A DNA stretch of 64,000 nt from Dipylidium caninum (Eukaryota; Platyhelminthes; Cestoda; Cyclophyllidea; Dipylidiidae), in assembly GCA_017562135.1 (NCBI GenBank), contig QEYB01001654.1, positions 310,001 through 374,000 on the forward strand, written 5' to 3'. How positions within the stretch are numbered: the first letter of the stretch is position 1; every line of letters begins with the position of its first letter. This document shows positions 13,080 through 24,980 of the stretch, one piece after another. The notes under the pieces are model-generated. The model was not told where the DNA came from. It saw only the letters and a program-made list of their open reading frames with translations, and did not search any database. The position numbers and the translations under genes are program-made.

Positions 13080-14243
13080 ATGGATGTAAACGATGCAATA
13101 CCGCCAGAGAATGCACCGTTTAGCTGTCCTGGTCCTGATAGCAAAAATGCCGGTCACGCCAATTCATGCGCCGGATGCCCCAACCAAGCGAAATGCGCAA
13201 GTGGGACTGCTAAACTCCCATTAGAGGAACGTGAACCCGATGTGGTGGCCAAGATACGCAAACGTCTTGGTAGAGTCAAACATTGTCTCTTTGTCCTTTC
13301 CGGTAAAGGAGGTGTCGGCAAGAGTTCATTATCTGTTTGCCTGGCATGGGCTTTTTCTCGCCAAAATCATTGTCGTAATCAAGTTGGACTACTTGATTTG
13401 GATCTTTGTGGGCCTTCGATACCTTGCCTAATGGGCTGCTTGGACTCTGAGGTAATGCTTAATGTTGAAATCTTCCAAACTCATATAGGTTCACCAGAGC
13501 GCCTCAGGTTGGTCGCCAGTTTTCGTGGTCGACAACTTGGCGCTGATGTCCGTCGGTTTCCTGACATCTCCTGATCAAGCCCTTATTTGGAGGGGGCCAA
13601 GAAAGAATGCCTTTATTCGGGATCTTCTATGTAAAGTTGCGTGGTCGGATGATGAAAGTATCCAACCTTTGGACTATCTACTAATCGATACTCCTCCGGG
13701 CACCTCAGATGAACATCTCTCATCAGTACCGTATGTCAAGGCCGCAGGCTGCCCCGTTGCTGCACTGATTGTCACGACTCCCCAAGAGGTCGCCCTCAGT
13801 GACGTTAGAAAGGTTCGTCCCCTCTAAAATCGCTCAGTTTTCAACGCCTTTCATTTCAATAGGAGATAAATTTTTGTGGAAAAATTGGCCTTCCAATATT
13901 AGGAATAGTTGAGAATATGTCTGCAGTAGAGTGTCCTAAATGTGGTATTTCAACTGATATATTCCCACGGACTACCGGTGGTGCTGACTCGTTAGGCGGT
14001 TTCGAGATTATTGGACGAATTCCGTTAGACCCCCGACTGACAAGGTGCTTGGATGAGGGTCGGTGCCCCTTTGATGGGGACGGTGAGTTCCAGTTTTACC
14101 TTCTTATCTTTTCTCTTCATATACTTATTAAACTCTTATCTTTTCTAGGTGGAAACGGCTCTTCGGGTGTACCGGCGGTAGCGGAAAGGTTTGAGACATT
14201 GGTCGGTGTCATTGAGTCGAAATTCAATCGGCTAACTGTTTGA
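13080..14243 (+). CDS. NUBP1: NUBP1/Nbp35 cytosolic Fe-S cluster assembly ATPase
   Basis: Scaffold P-loop NTPase of the cytosolic iron-sulfur assembly (CIA) pathway, working as a complex with NUBP2/Cfd1. Four exons: 13080-13451, 13489-13812, 13863-14082, 14149-14243, giving 336 residues (human about 320). The N-terminal ferredoxin-like motif C-X13-C-X2-C-X5-C is intact (residues about 15-38), which separates NUBP1 from NUBP2. The deviant Walker A is GKGGVGKSS, followed by [29 protein letters not shown] and [13 protein letters not shown]. The C-terminal CPKC motif that bridges a 4Fe-4S cluster is present in exon 3. Introns are 37, 50 and 66 bp. The start is chosen because the motif begins 15 codons later and no upstream in-frame ATG is needed. 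Its stop is 194 bp from the proposed stop of the convergent channel gene. Confidence 0.96.
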
Positions 14244-14437
14244 ATAACAGTTTTATCCCAAATTCTGTAAAAGAGCTTGTTTCGCTCGATGTATATGTGT
14301 TAAAAATGGTATTCTTCATTATCATGACAAAAAATTGCGATAAGTTTACGTTGGAGTTTCATTTAGTTGATTAGAGGCTGTTACACCAGAAAGGGCAAGT
14401 GCGGCATGTGGTGGTAGGGTTGAGGTGGCAGTAGAGG

Positions 14438-17400
14438 CTATGGACTTGGTAGCTTGGGATGTTCTTCATCGTCCACGATGTTTCCAATGCCGTCGGCCAG
14501 GCTGCTCAAGTCATCGTTCAATGTTGCGTCGTCGATCAGTTCACCCTTGAACAGTAAAGGTTATATTAGTCCCAAAGCAACAGTTAGGCTACGCAGACAA
14601 ATCCAAAGTCTTGGTGAAAAAAAGGCCTTATGCATTCCTGCTGTGCTCAAGGTTTGTCTGCTGCTCAACTAGTGTTCATTATTATCCAAGTGCTTGGTAT
14701 GATTGAGAACCATAGGTATAGATATGCTATTTCAGTAATACAAATTTTGCTAAATTCATTTGTCATCCACCTTCAGCCGATGCTGTGTGGAATGGTTGTC
14801 GTTTTTTGGAAATTCCTCAAATTTTATAAGATGTGTTGAGTACCTGTAACGGTTTTATGCTGGCTTGTCACCACACCACTTCGTGCAAATCGCTTGTTTT
14901 TGTACCTTCTCAAAATACTAATTCTTAGACAAGTCAACTAGCCATGCGAATGCAGTTGAAAATTGTTCACAACTTTTTTTGTTACCATCTTGGAGAGAAT
15001 GCATGTTTTGCGTAAACTTCTGACAATACTTTACTTTCGACTGGGCTGACTTTTGCAGTTTGTATTTTCTTCGACGTTCCATAACCTACAACCAGGAAGA
15101 ATGGAATGAAATAAAAACGCTTACTCCTCCCCCCACTTAATAACATTTTTCAACCTGTTCGACTACCATGGACATGGTAGAAAGTCTTCGACAATCGGAA
15201 ATTATTTCGTAAGACCTGGTTGCCTTTACTCGTCCCTCCATTTCTCCGACTTCTTTTGTCTTTTCTTCGTTATCTGCCTTCTTCTTATCTTTCAAGAGCA
15301 TTTTTCTGAAGGAACACAAATTCTAGCATAGTCAATTTTGATAAGAATCATTTCGGTGTCTCCCTTACTGAGCCTTCCTTTTGAGGCGGTTATAGGCAAG
15401 GGGGTAATTCTTCATGGCTTCTTCGAAGTCTGACTTGGTCAGACGGAAGAGCGTCGAGTAGCCCTTAGATCGCACAGTGGCCGTGCGGATGTTCTTGCCC
15501 TTTATCGCCAGGAGACTAAGATAAATGAGAAACGATTAGAGCTTTGTAGAACAGGTGGCTTCATAGCCACGGAAGATGGCTACGAAGGGGGGGAGGGTGG
15601 TCGATTATTACCTTATTTCACCAAAAACACTACCCTCTCTCAAAGTAACGAAGACTGTCGAGTTATCTGGCCCGCCAACAACTTCAACAAAGCCTTGTTT
15701 CACAATGTACATCTCAAGTCCAACTTCGCCCTATATAATGAGTAGGAATTGACTCAAGGATTGGGTACATGTATCAAGCAAACAGTGTGAAGAACACGAA
15801 GACTAGAATATGAGCCTGGCAAACATAATGATTTAGTGCATTTAGAGTAGGCTTTTATTGAAACAGTTTCTTTATTTCTTCCCCGTCCCACCTCCGTGGT
15901 GAAAGTATTTTCTTCCGGTTGTTCCTATCAGCCAACCAGTTACTCAGGAACACCTTTTCGCTGTGCTACTCCGGAGGACTAAAATGTTGGCCTTAATTAC
16001 TTATTCAAATTCACTTCACAACTGACTTACCGAATTTCAGCCCAATAGGTAGAAGGTTATGTGGTTGATGAGTTGAGCACGTATTCTTACCCAATGCGAC
16101 AGGACACGGGTTTAATAATAGAAATGTTTACAATGATAGCAATAAATTGAACTCCTTTAGGGTTAAAAATATGTCGAATTAAATGGATTTTACTTGAGCT
16201 CTTATTCTGATACGCTATTTAACTTACGCAAACCAGGAATGCCCGTAAAATAAAGTGGATAGATATAGTAAGAAAGTGAGGAGATGTAAGGACCACTTAA
16301 CAAACTACTACTCTTTTAAAATTGCAGGAATAAGAAAGGTAGCCTAGACTAGTCGTTTTCTCGAATTAAACAAAGTTTATTTAAAGCACATAAAATTTGT
16401 TGGCATAATGGGCATTTTGTTGTTGGCTTACCTTCTCACATATCAGAGCCCCCGGCAGGAAAAGAACAGGCTTCAACTTAACAATAAGGTCGTAAATCAT
16501 TGTCTTCTCACAATCCTTAAAAAGTGACACTTTACTCAGTGTTTTGTAATGGACATCGACCAGCACATCCTTCTTTAGCTTTAGTGGAAGTGCGTCGATC
16601 AGCATATTTTCGTCTTAACACTCAATGTAAATCAGGCATAGGATACATACCGAGAGTCTTTTGTTGATTCCAATTATGATTAAACCATGTCCTAACCCTT
16701 TCAATATCTCTCACCGGGGCTCTTATACGCTTCAAATAAGTTAAGATTGCGTCTGTCAACCTTTTGTAAGCCTCTTTCTCTGCGTTTTGGCTTGCCAATA
16801 TGTCTTTCACCTAGGAACAGTGCGCCATAAATCTACTTAAATAGTGTTAAGAAAACAAGAGAGAAGTCTGATTTTAAACATGAGTGCCTAACCTGGCCAA
16901 TTAAAATGGCAGAGACGTAGACTCCTGTCAGCCAGTAGACAGTCATGAAAATGAATTCAGGCGAATTGGTGGCATGGGGGAGATTACCAATGGAAGTAGC
17001 CATCTTTGTGGCGATATAAAAGGAGTAAGATATACCTGGAACCGGAAGTAAGTGGCAAAATGGAGAAAATTAGATGTGTAGAGCAATTTTTCTTAGCGTA
17101 ACCTTACGGATTATTGTTGCGCTTGCCAATAGACCAGGTACTTGCATTAAGGCCGTGAATGCGATTGAAAGCGTAGTAGCCACAACTTTCCACGTGTATG
17201 ACGTAGATAAGGTAGACCATTGTTTTAGCCAGCCGAACAGTAAAGCCAGCACTAACACGAAGATCAGCACGATCAAAGAATTCGAGCATGACAGGGAACT
17301 GTTGAGGATGCAGTAGAAAAATCTGTTTACCAACTGCTGTCATAACCCAATCATGAATGCGCCTCTAAGCCCCATATTTGGTTTTGACCCAAATATATAA

Positions 17401-18991
17401 CCCATAAATGTAGGGTCCATTCAAGGTAATTATTTCACTGTACGCAATTTTGGAATCCATATAGTATATATTGCAGCCGTCATAACAAAAATAAATGTCT
17501 TATTTTGGTTGAGTACGACTATCAAGTGTTATTCAAGAGGGTTTTCTTCAATCCGGTTTCTGATGTGTTTAACAGATATTAAGGGTTTCAAATAGTGATA
17601 CGACCTTGCTGACGTGGTAAGAGACAAAACAAGAGGTTAAAGAATTCCAAGTAAAAATAGCACATCAAGTGACATGAAAGCTCGAAAAATTTTCACTGTA
17701 ATAAAATATACGAACCTTCAAAAAGCGTAGAATTCGGTACCGAGCCATTGATTTTCCGTGAATAAAACTCAGCAGGTCAAGTGGAAGCAGGGAGATAATA
17801 TCTAACTATAAGAAATGCCAACGTTAATGGCATTATAGGGCTTGTATGAAAATAGTTACCTTGAAGTTTGTTTGCTTGACATAATGTACTGCGCAGTTTC
17901 TATAGTTTACCTGAAATCCACAGTGGACTTCAATTATATAAACCATGGCTACCTCGACGCTTCCACTTTCAACGAATTGTATTCTCGGTTTAATTAGGAG
18001 CAAATCCGCCAGATAAATGGCATCTGCTATACTGTCACACGTCAGCCAAAAGCTTTGATGCTCGGCGAGGTCGTAGATATCAAATGCTTCGCGTAAAGGT
18101 ATCGATATACTGTTGTAAATAAAAGCGAGCATTACGAAGAAGAGCCACATTATGTAAAATAGGCCTATAAAGGGAAACAAAAATATGATTCTATTCAAGT
18201 GATGTCAGTAGTAATATTTTTACTAAAAATATACCGTTGCGCTCTATTGTTGCACGGAAAAATTTCCCAGGCGTCGGTAACCATGCGGGCATGCGGAGAC
18301 GCCAGGTTGTTGAATCATCTAACGGCAGTCCTATTACTTCCCCTAAAATAAAATTTACTCCTCCTGAATTTAGATTAAACAATAAACAAGCGATTTCAAC
18401 AACTTTAAAATCTCCTTTAGAGTAGACAAACCTTCATCCCTACTCGGAGCCAAGTTTCCACCATCGTCGATTACGACTACGTAGAAGGTCCTAGTGTCAT
18501 CCGCTTTTAAAAAGGGTAGTTCGTTGGGGTCTAAATGAACCAGACAGGGAGGTTTGCGAATATGCAAATGTCGTGGGGGGTTGCGCCAAAGTGTGCGCTT
18601 TTCTTCCTCTTCAGGGGGACCGAGGTCGAGCGCAGCCGTAGATGAGTCGCATTGAGTACTGCCTATCGAAAACACCGATTCTGTTTCTCAGCCTTTTTAG
18701 ATTACGAACGAGAACAACCGATACTTCTCTCAACCACTAAAACTTTGTCACTGTCGCCATTTTTATGACAATCAACAACAATGAAGTCAGTGAATTTGAA
18801 AAAAATCATTTTCGCCATTTCAATCACCCACAACAAACATGAATCGTTTATTATTCATTCTTTAAAATCAAAAAAAGCTTAATGGACCAGTATATCACAA
18901 ACCTTCAATATCGGTTGACTCCCCATCACTGCTTCGCAGTCTTCCATCCTCCTCTATCGTTAATATCTGTTTTCCGAATATCTTTAGTCCT
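14438..18991 (-). CDS. CNGB: Cyclic-nucleotide-gated cation channel, beta type, 5' end unresolved
   Basis: Membrane cation channel opened by cGMP/cAMP. Exons on the minus strand: 18991-18903, 18662-18432, 18363-18235, 18164-17953, 17910-17860, 17805-17716, 17298-17108, 17035-16893, 16810-16651, 16613-16432, 15730-15612, 15515-15369, 15305-15137 (or to 15155). Seen in order: S1 ([16 protein letters not shown]), S2/S3 with [22 protein letters not shown]4-S5, S5 ([16 protein letters not shown]), pore with SIGNLP, S6 ending ILIGQ, a C-linker and the CNBD ([26 protein letters not shown] with the phosphate-binding Arg). [12 protein letters not shown] and LLAIKGKN are typical of beta rather than alpha subunits. 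Two further coding-like segments (15085-14986; 14545-14438, acidic, ending HPKLPSP) probably form an alternative or longer C-terminus, but one junction phase is unresolved. The first coding exon with its ATG was not found. The junction between exons 17298-17108 and 17035-16893 does not keep phase with the obvious GTAAGG donor. Confidence 0.9.
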
Positions 18992-20407
18992 CTGAGAAAA
19001 ACTCTGTCTCAGTTCTCTCAAACGAGATTCAATCATCGTGTTCAACCTTTCACCCGATGTAAACGATCTACAAGGAACATTAAGTAATTATCGTCTAATA
19101 AGTTGCCAGAGGTTAATATAAAGTGACCGTCCAAGCACCAGAAAATGCGGAATTTGCTGCGGTACATATGGATCAATCTGTGTCTTATTCCAAAGAAATG
19201 AAATATGATGAACGACTAAATTATTTCGCACAACAAATACCTACGCCCTCCAAATTGTCACGTGAGGCCGAAGGCAACTCTATTCAAGGAGAAAGGGCAT
19301 GGAACTGAAAAGGATTGAAAGCAACATAGTTCAAGCATGTTTATAATTCGTCACGAGGATTTCAGCCCTCTGCCTTAAAGTACCCAAATTGTTCGTTGTC
19401 AAAATAGGTTAAGACAACAATATACATTCGCATTCCTCACATTTAACCTCAATATTTCCATCTAGTTAAACGCCACTTTCGTACAATACCACCCTCTCAC
19501 CCATTCGCATTGGGTTGAAGGAGAGTTTGATACAGCCTTCCCGATTTCTCCATGCTTTTGGTAAGGCTACTAGTAGCTGAAATTGTCAAATACACTGCCT
19601 GTTAGTGAGTGCCGGAGCGCCATGGTAATCACGATTCGAAGAGTGAACGGAATCGCGACTTACAGTAAGATCCGATTGCCTTTTCAATGTATGCCTTTGG
19701 GATAGCCTGTCCTTTTGACTATAAAACATTCAGAGAGAGTTTTAATAATTTAATTCTACAAAATCATCTCCCATTAGAACTTGACTCGAAAACCTTTTTA
19801 ACATTATTTATGCAAGTTGATGCGAAAATGAACATATTTTCACGTCCTTATTTTCGAAGCAGATTAGAAACGGATCAGTGGGAGATTATAATGACCGCAA
19901 AGCATTAGGGTAGTTTTATTAATACTGTCCAAACTTCATTAATGATGTGCAGTTTTAAGAGGACCATGTGCCACTACTCAACCCAGCGTTATCCCACGCC
20001 GGTGCAGAATACTTGTATAGTCTTTCGCTTTTCTTCTACAAGCTAAAATATGCACACAGTTAACTTGCAGTTTGACTCATAGTGGCGATAGTGATATCAA
20101 CTGTCTATGTTGAATGGCTCGCCCCCACACATCTAATAGTTAGGGAACTGCACAAAAAAGCCTATGGCTGCCTTGGTACTACTGTTTAGATGTCGGGGGT
20201 GGCAAAATTGTAGACACTCTGGGCGAAGAAACATGGGTAAACACACGCCTTTATTATGAACGGTCGCTTGTATGCGTGGTGCAAAGCATTTTTATCGCCA
20301 TCAGTAGCGTTAATCAGTCCCATTTTCCAAATCAATAATATTCCCCCACCGAGACGTGTGTACCGTTTATTGATTATGCATCTTGGCCTCCCTACCTTCC
20401 CCACTTG
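18992..20407. other. Head-to-head region between CNG channel and actin genes
   Basis: It must hold the missing 5' exon(s) and promoter of the channel on the minus strand and distal promoter sequence of actin on the plus strand. Open frames of 61 and 73 codons on the plus strand (19123, 19687) show no family resemblance and no convincing splice context. No repeat or RNA gene seen. Confidence 0.4.
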
Positions 20408-20559
20408 CCATATTTGGCCAGTGTTTATGGCACACATGTCCAAGTCCGCGGCAGTCAATCTTGACCAATGAGCGTGCCAATACTTCGGTGTGCGACTGCA
20501 CCCATTCCGTCCAATCATCATGCGGCAGACCATATATGCCTTCGGGGGAACTATATAAG
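20408..20559 (+). promoter_or_regulatory. Actin promoter: CArG box, two CCAAT boxes, TATA box
   Basis: A perfect serum response element core CCATATTTGG is at 20408-20417. CCAAT pentamers are at 20465-20469 and 20511-20515. A one-mismatch CArG (CCATATATGC) is at 20530-20539. A TATA box TATATAAG is at 20552-20559, about 70 bp before the start codon. This order and spacing are those of SRF-controlled actin promoters in many animals. Factor binding is inferred. Confidence 0.75.
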
Positions 20560-20620
20560 TTGCACAGAGGAGAGGAGGACCTGTACATTGCGCGCGACAA
20601 CCGCATCAACTGCTCTATAA

Positions 20621-21849
<1,229 letters not shown>

Positions 21850-22136
21850 GTCGACAAGGTCGATAAAACGGAGGAGGAAGAGAAGAGCAGTTCTTCGACC
21901 TCCGTAGGCTATCATATACACCCTCAAACACTCACACACACAGACACATCCATCTCACACCGTCACGACTCACTGAACCGCATTCTGCGTCAATGTTCGC
22001 CTTTATCCACCTTCACTATCTTTCTGTCTCCTCTCTTTTTCTTCCCCTCTCTCCTAGCACCGATCTCATGGTGAATACATGCGCGCGATAGCTAATTGCT
22101 CTAATCTCTTCTTTCGTGCAAACGCTGCATTTCGCC

Positions 22137-22142
22137 AATAAA
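22137..22142 (+). other. Actin polyadenylation signal
   Basis: AATAAA about 290 nt after the actin stop, following a pyrimidine-rich 3' UTR with CT and CA runs. Confidence 0.7.
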
Positions 22143-24619
22143 GCAAAATGTCTCCTAGCACTCATGTTGATAAGACGGGTTCTTCATGAAAGAGGCAAAG
22201 GATATGGGAGGGGGAGAAGTGAAACATTTCTCATCTTGGGTGGCTCGGCGAAATTTAGTAGAAGGGTGGACGGTAACAGGGAGCTCACAACTATTCTCGA
22301 AGACTTAATCAGTAGTGAACAGCGGTACAGCTGAGCAATTAAAACTCACACGATAGGGTTAATTTGTAGGAGATTTTTAAGAGAGCATACCGCTTGAAAT
22401 GTAGCGGATGTGTAGAAGTCCTTTAATCAATCCGTAGATTGATGTCCAAAGCTCGGGCAATTTAGATTATGGTAACATTGACGATGTCGCTACATTTCAC
22501 CTTAGTGAAGTATTAGACGTGGAAAAATCAACGATTACCACCACACTTCTGATTGGCTAGTAGCGAAAAGGGGAGTAAAAGGGGCAGTTGGTTGGCACAC
22601 AGGCTCCAACTTGTGCCATCTCTCCCTCCAGCGTAGCCAATAATCTTCCTCTCCCATTCTAGGTCATCCAGGTGAGCCTCTATCGTGGTTCTAGAACGTT
22701 CCACCGGCTTGAAAGACAAGTAGAAGGCTTTGTATGATAGAGACCATCTTGTAACTAAGGTAGTAAAAATAGCTAACTCCGAACAGTGCTAGCTTTTGCA
22801 GCGAATTAAGTCGGAAGGTGAACTAGTAAAAATCTTATAGAATCTTGTTCACTTCTTCCTTTCCAGAGTCCGGAGAGCGTGTGGATAGTAGAAGAATCGG
22901 CATAGAAATGCGCTCATCCCCTCACGTTGGTGACTACTTTGTTCATACCCTAACGCCATGCTAAAATCTAAAATAATGGCTAGTCTCGACCCAAATTAAT
23001 TTGGCTTCTCATCCTAAGGCAGAAGACTGGATATAGATTCAAAGCGCTGGAGAGACGCAAAAAACGAAAAGACTCTTGTGTTTTTCATCCCCCATTGGTT
23101 TATTGAAATGTCCTAGTTTGGTTTAGCATAGGGCTCACCTAGTCTCGGTGTTATAATTATTTTTAAGGATGCTTTTAATATGCGTATCTCGGCCGATTTT
23201 TGGTTACTGACGGGGAGACCGTATGCACGAAACCCACGGAAATTTGTCTTATTTTCAAAAATAAGAATGAGATTAAGGAGATAACACTAACTCACCGAAA
23301 TTTCGTGATTGATTTCTTCCATGCAAATATATGACCAGGAGGAAGAACCGACACGAAGACGCACCTCGCTTAAGTCCTACTGAAGCGATTCTCACCAAAA
23401 GTGGGCGGAGCTGCGATGTGAAGTAATTACTAACCTCCCGAGCACGGGCGTGGCCGGTACGTCGAAGTTAAGGGTCGAAGGGCATAGAATTTTATTTTTT
23501 TGGATTACGCTAGTCTTAGTAGAGGAAATCTGAAATGGTTGCAAGGTTTTACTTAGACTTGAAATAAGTCTCGAAAGCCTGCAATTCCTAAAGGTAGTGG
23601 AACCTGAAATAGCGAAAATCTGTCAGGCCGAAAGATGTCATACATTCGTTAAACTTTAGACGCAAATGCCTAAGACTACTCAGAATTTAGTCATGTGGAG
23701 ATTTTCAGGTGTCAGGTAGATCGGGAATATATAGATGACGACAAATAATTTCGTGATTACTTCCTTTCGGCTTAGATCCAGTTAATACTGTTAATCCATT
23801 ATGGAGATACTGATCGAATGGTGCATACGCCGGATAAGGGAGAGAGTGAAATGCTTGGTTATCTCGTAACACCTCCAATGCGCATCATTTACTAATAGAG
23901 TGAACTAAACGGGAGAGTAAGGGTCTAAAAATGGCAAAAATGATATTATCAGTTTAGCATTAGTTTTACCATTATTTTTTAGATACCCTACTAATTTATT
24001 ATAAGTAATGCTTCTACTGAACAAAAATCAGTAGTCACCTTTCAAGTTATAAATCATCAAAAAATTGTTTATGGCAAACTAAAAGTGAAAAAACCAAACA
24101 TTGATATATGAAAAAAATAATGGAACTCAGCAGATAAACCCATATATGATTTATTTTATTTTTGTCTTCGTTCATGAAGAAGAAGAAAACTACAATTATG
24201 GAACTTTTGAGCCCTGATGGATGAAATTTGCCTTTGCCATAAAGGCTACATTAATGCTCCATACCACGCAGCTGAAATGGTTTAGAGGTCTACAATAGGT
24301 TAGTCAGAATCATGACCAGTTTCTAGGAAGTTCAAGCGTTTCGTTTGTCATCAACCAATCACAAGTCAAAGAAATATTGAGCGAACCAATGATTTGCCTC
24401 ATCGTTTCCAGCTCTCTTTTCAGGTTGCATTGCACACTGTTGGGTGTCGAGACACCCAAATATTCTATTTGAACTAAGTTTTACTCAACTGAACTCGCAT
24501 CAAGAAGCACACGATTACGAGGGCGTTAGCCAATCAAATCTACGCAACAGAACAATCACACAATCGCATCATAATTTCGCTTGGCTCCATTTGCTCAGAA
24601 ACCAATGTTCTAACCACCA
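22143..24619. other. Intergenic spacer between actin and agrin
   Basis: About 2.5 kb without a supportable coding region. It should contain the agrin promoter and 5' UTR, since the only convincing agrin start is at 24620. There is an A/T-rich stretch near 23940-24180. No TATA element is obvious next to the start; upstream non-coding exons cannot be excluded. Confidence 0.5.
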
Positions 24620-24980
24620 ATGCATCACAGATATTCCCTCTTTTTGGCACTCCTTCTACTCCCACTATTGAACGCATCCTCGGATAGGAGTGCTGGATGT
24701 TTCGTCGAATATGCAGATCCAAGGGACACAACTTTCGAAGGAGTAGTGAGATTTTTAACAGAGAGTTACCGCGATGGCGTTAAAGTTGTCATTGAACTAA
24801 AAAGGATCCTATTGGATCCTTTAAAGACACTCGGATCCCTTGGATCTCGCTTCGAGGCTTATCTGCCTGGTCCAATTTGCTCTTCTTCTGTCCACATTGG
24901 CAAACAACAAACTTGGACCGGAAAATACCACGTTAGGGGCGAAAAATTGGCTTTCGTTGTTAGGATAGTTCGACAATCTG
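24620..24980 (+). other. Agrin exon 1: signal peptide and NtA/TIMP-like domain
   Basis: The ATG opens a typical secretion signal ([17 protein letters not shown]). It is followed by a first Cys soon after the cleavage region, then an OB-fold-like pattern: [22 protein letters not shown] and [13 protein letters not shown]. These align by position with the vertebrate agrin NtA domain (laminin-binding, TIMP-like fold), notably DPLICDNQVSTGD. Exon 1 ends with one base of a codon and joins in phase to 28651 ([14 protein letters not shown]). The domain assignment is a weak-similarity inference. Confidence 0.55.

Noticed and set aside
19123..19908. Two plus-strand open frames (61 and 73 codons) upstream of actin
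   Set aside because: No family resemblance, no matching splice partners, and composition like the surrounding non-coding DNA.
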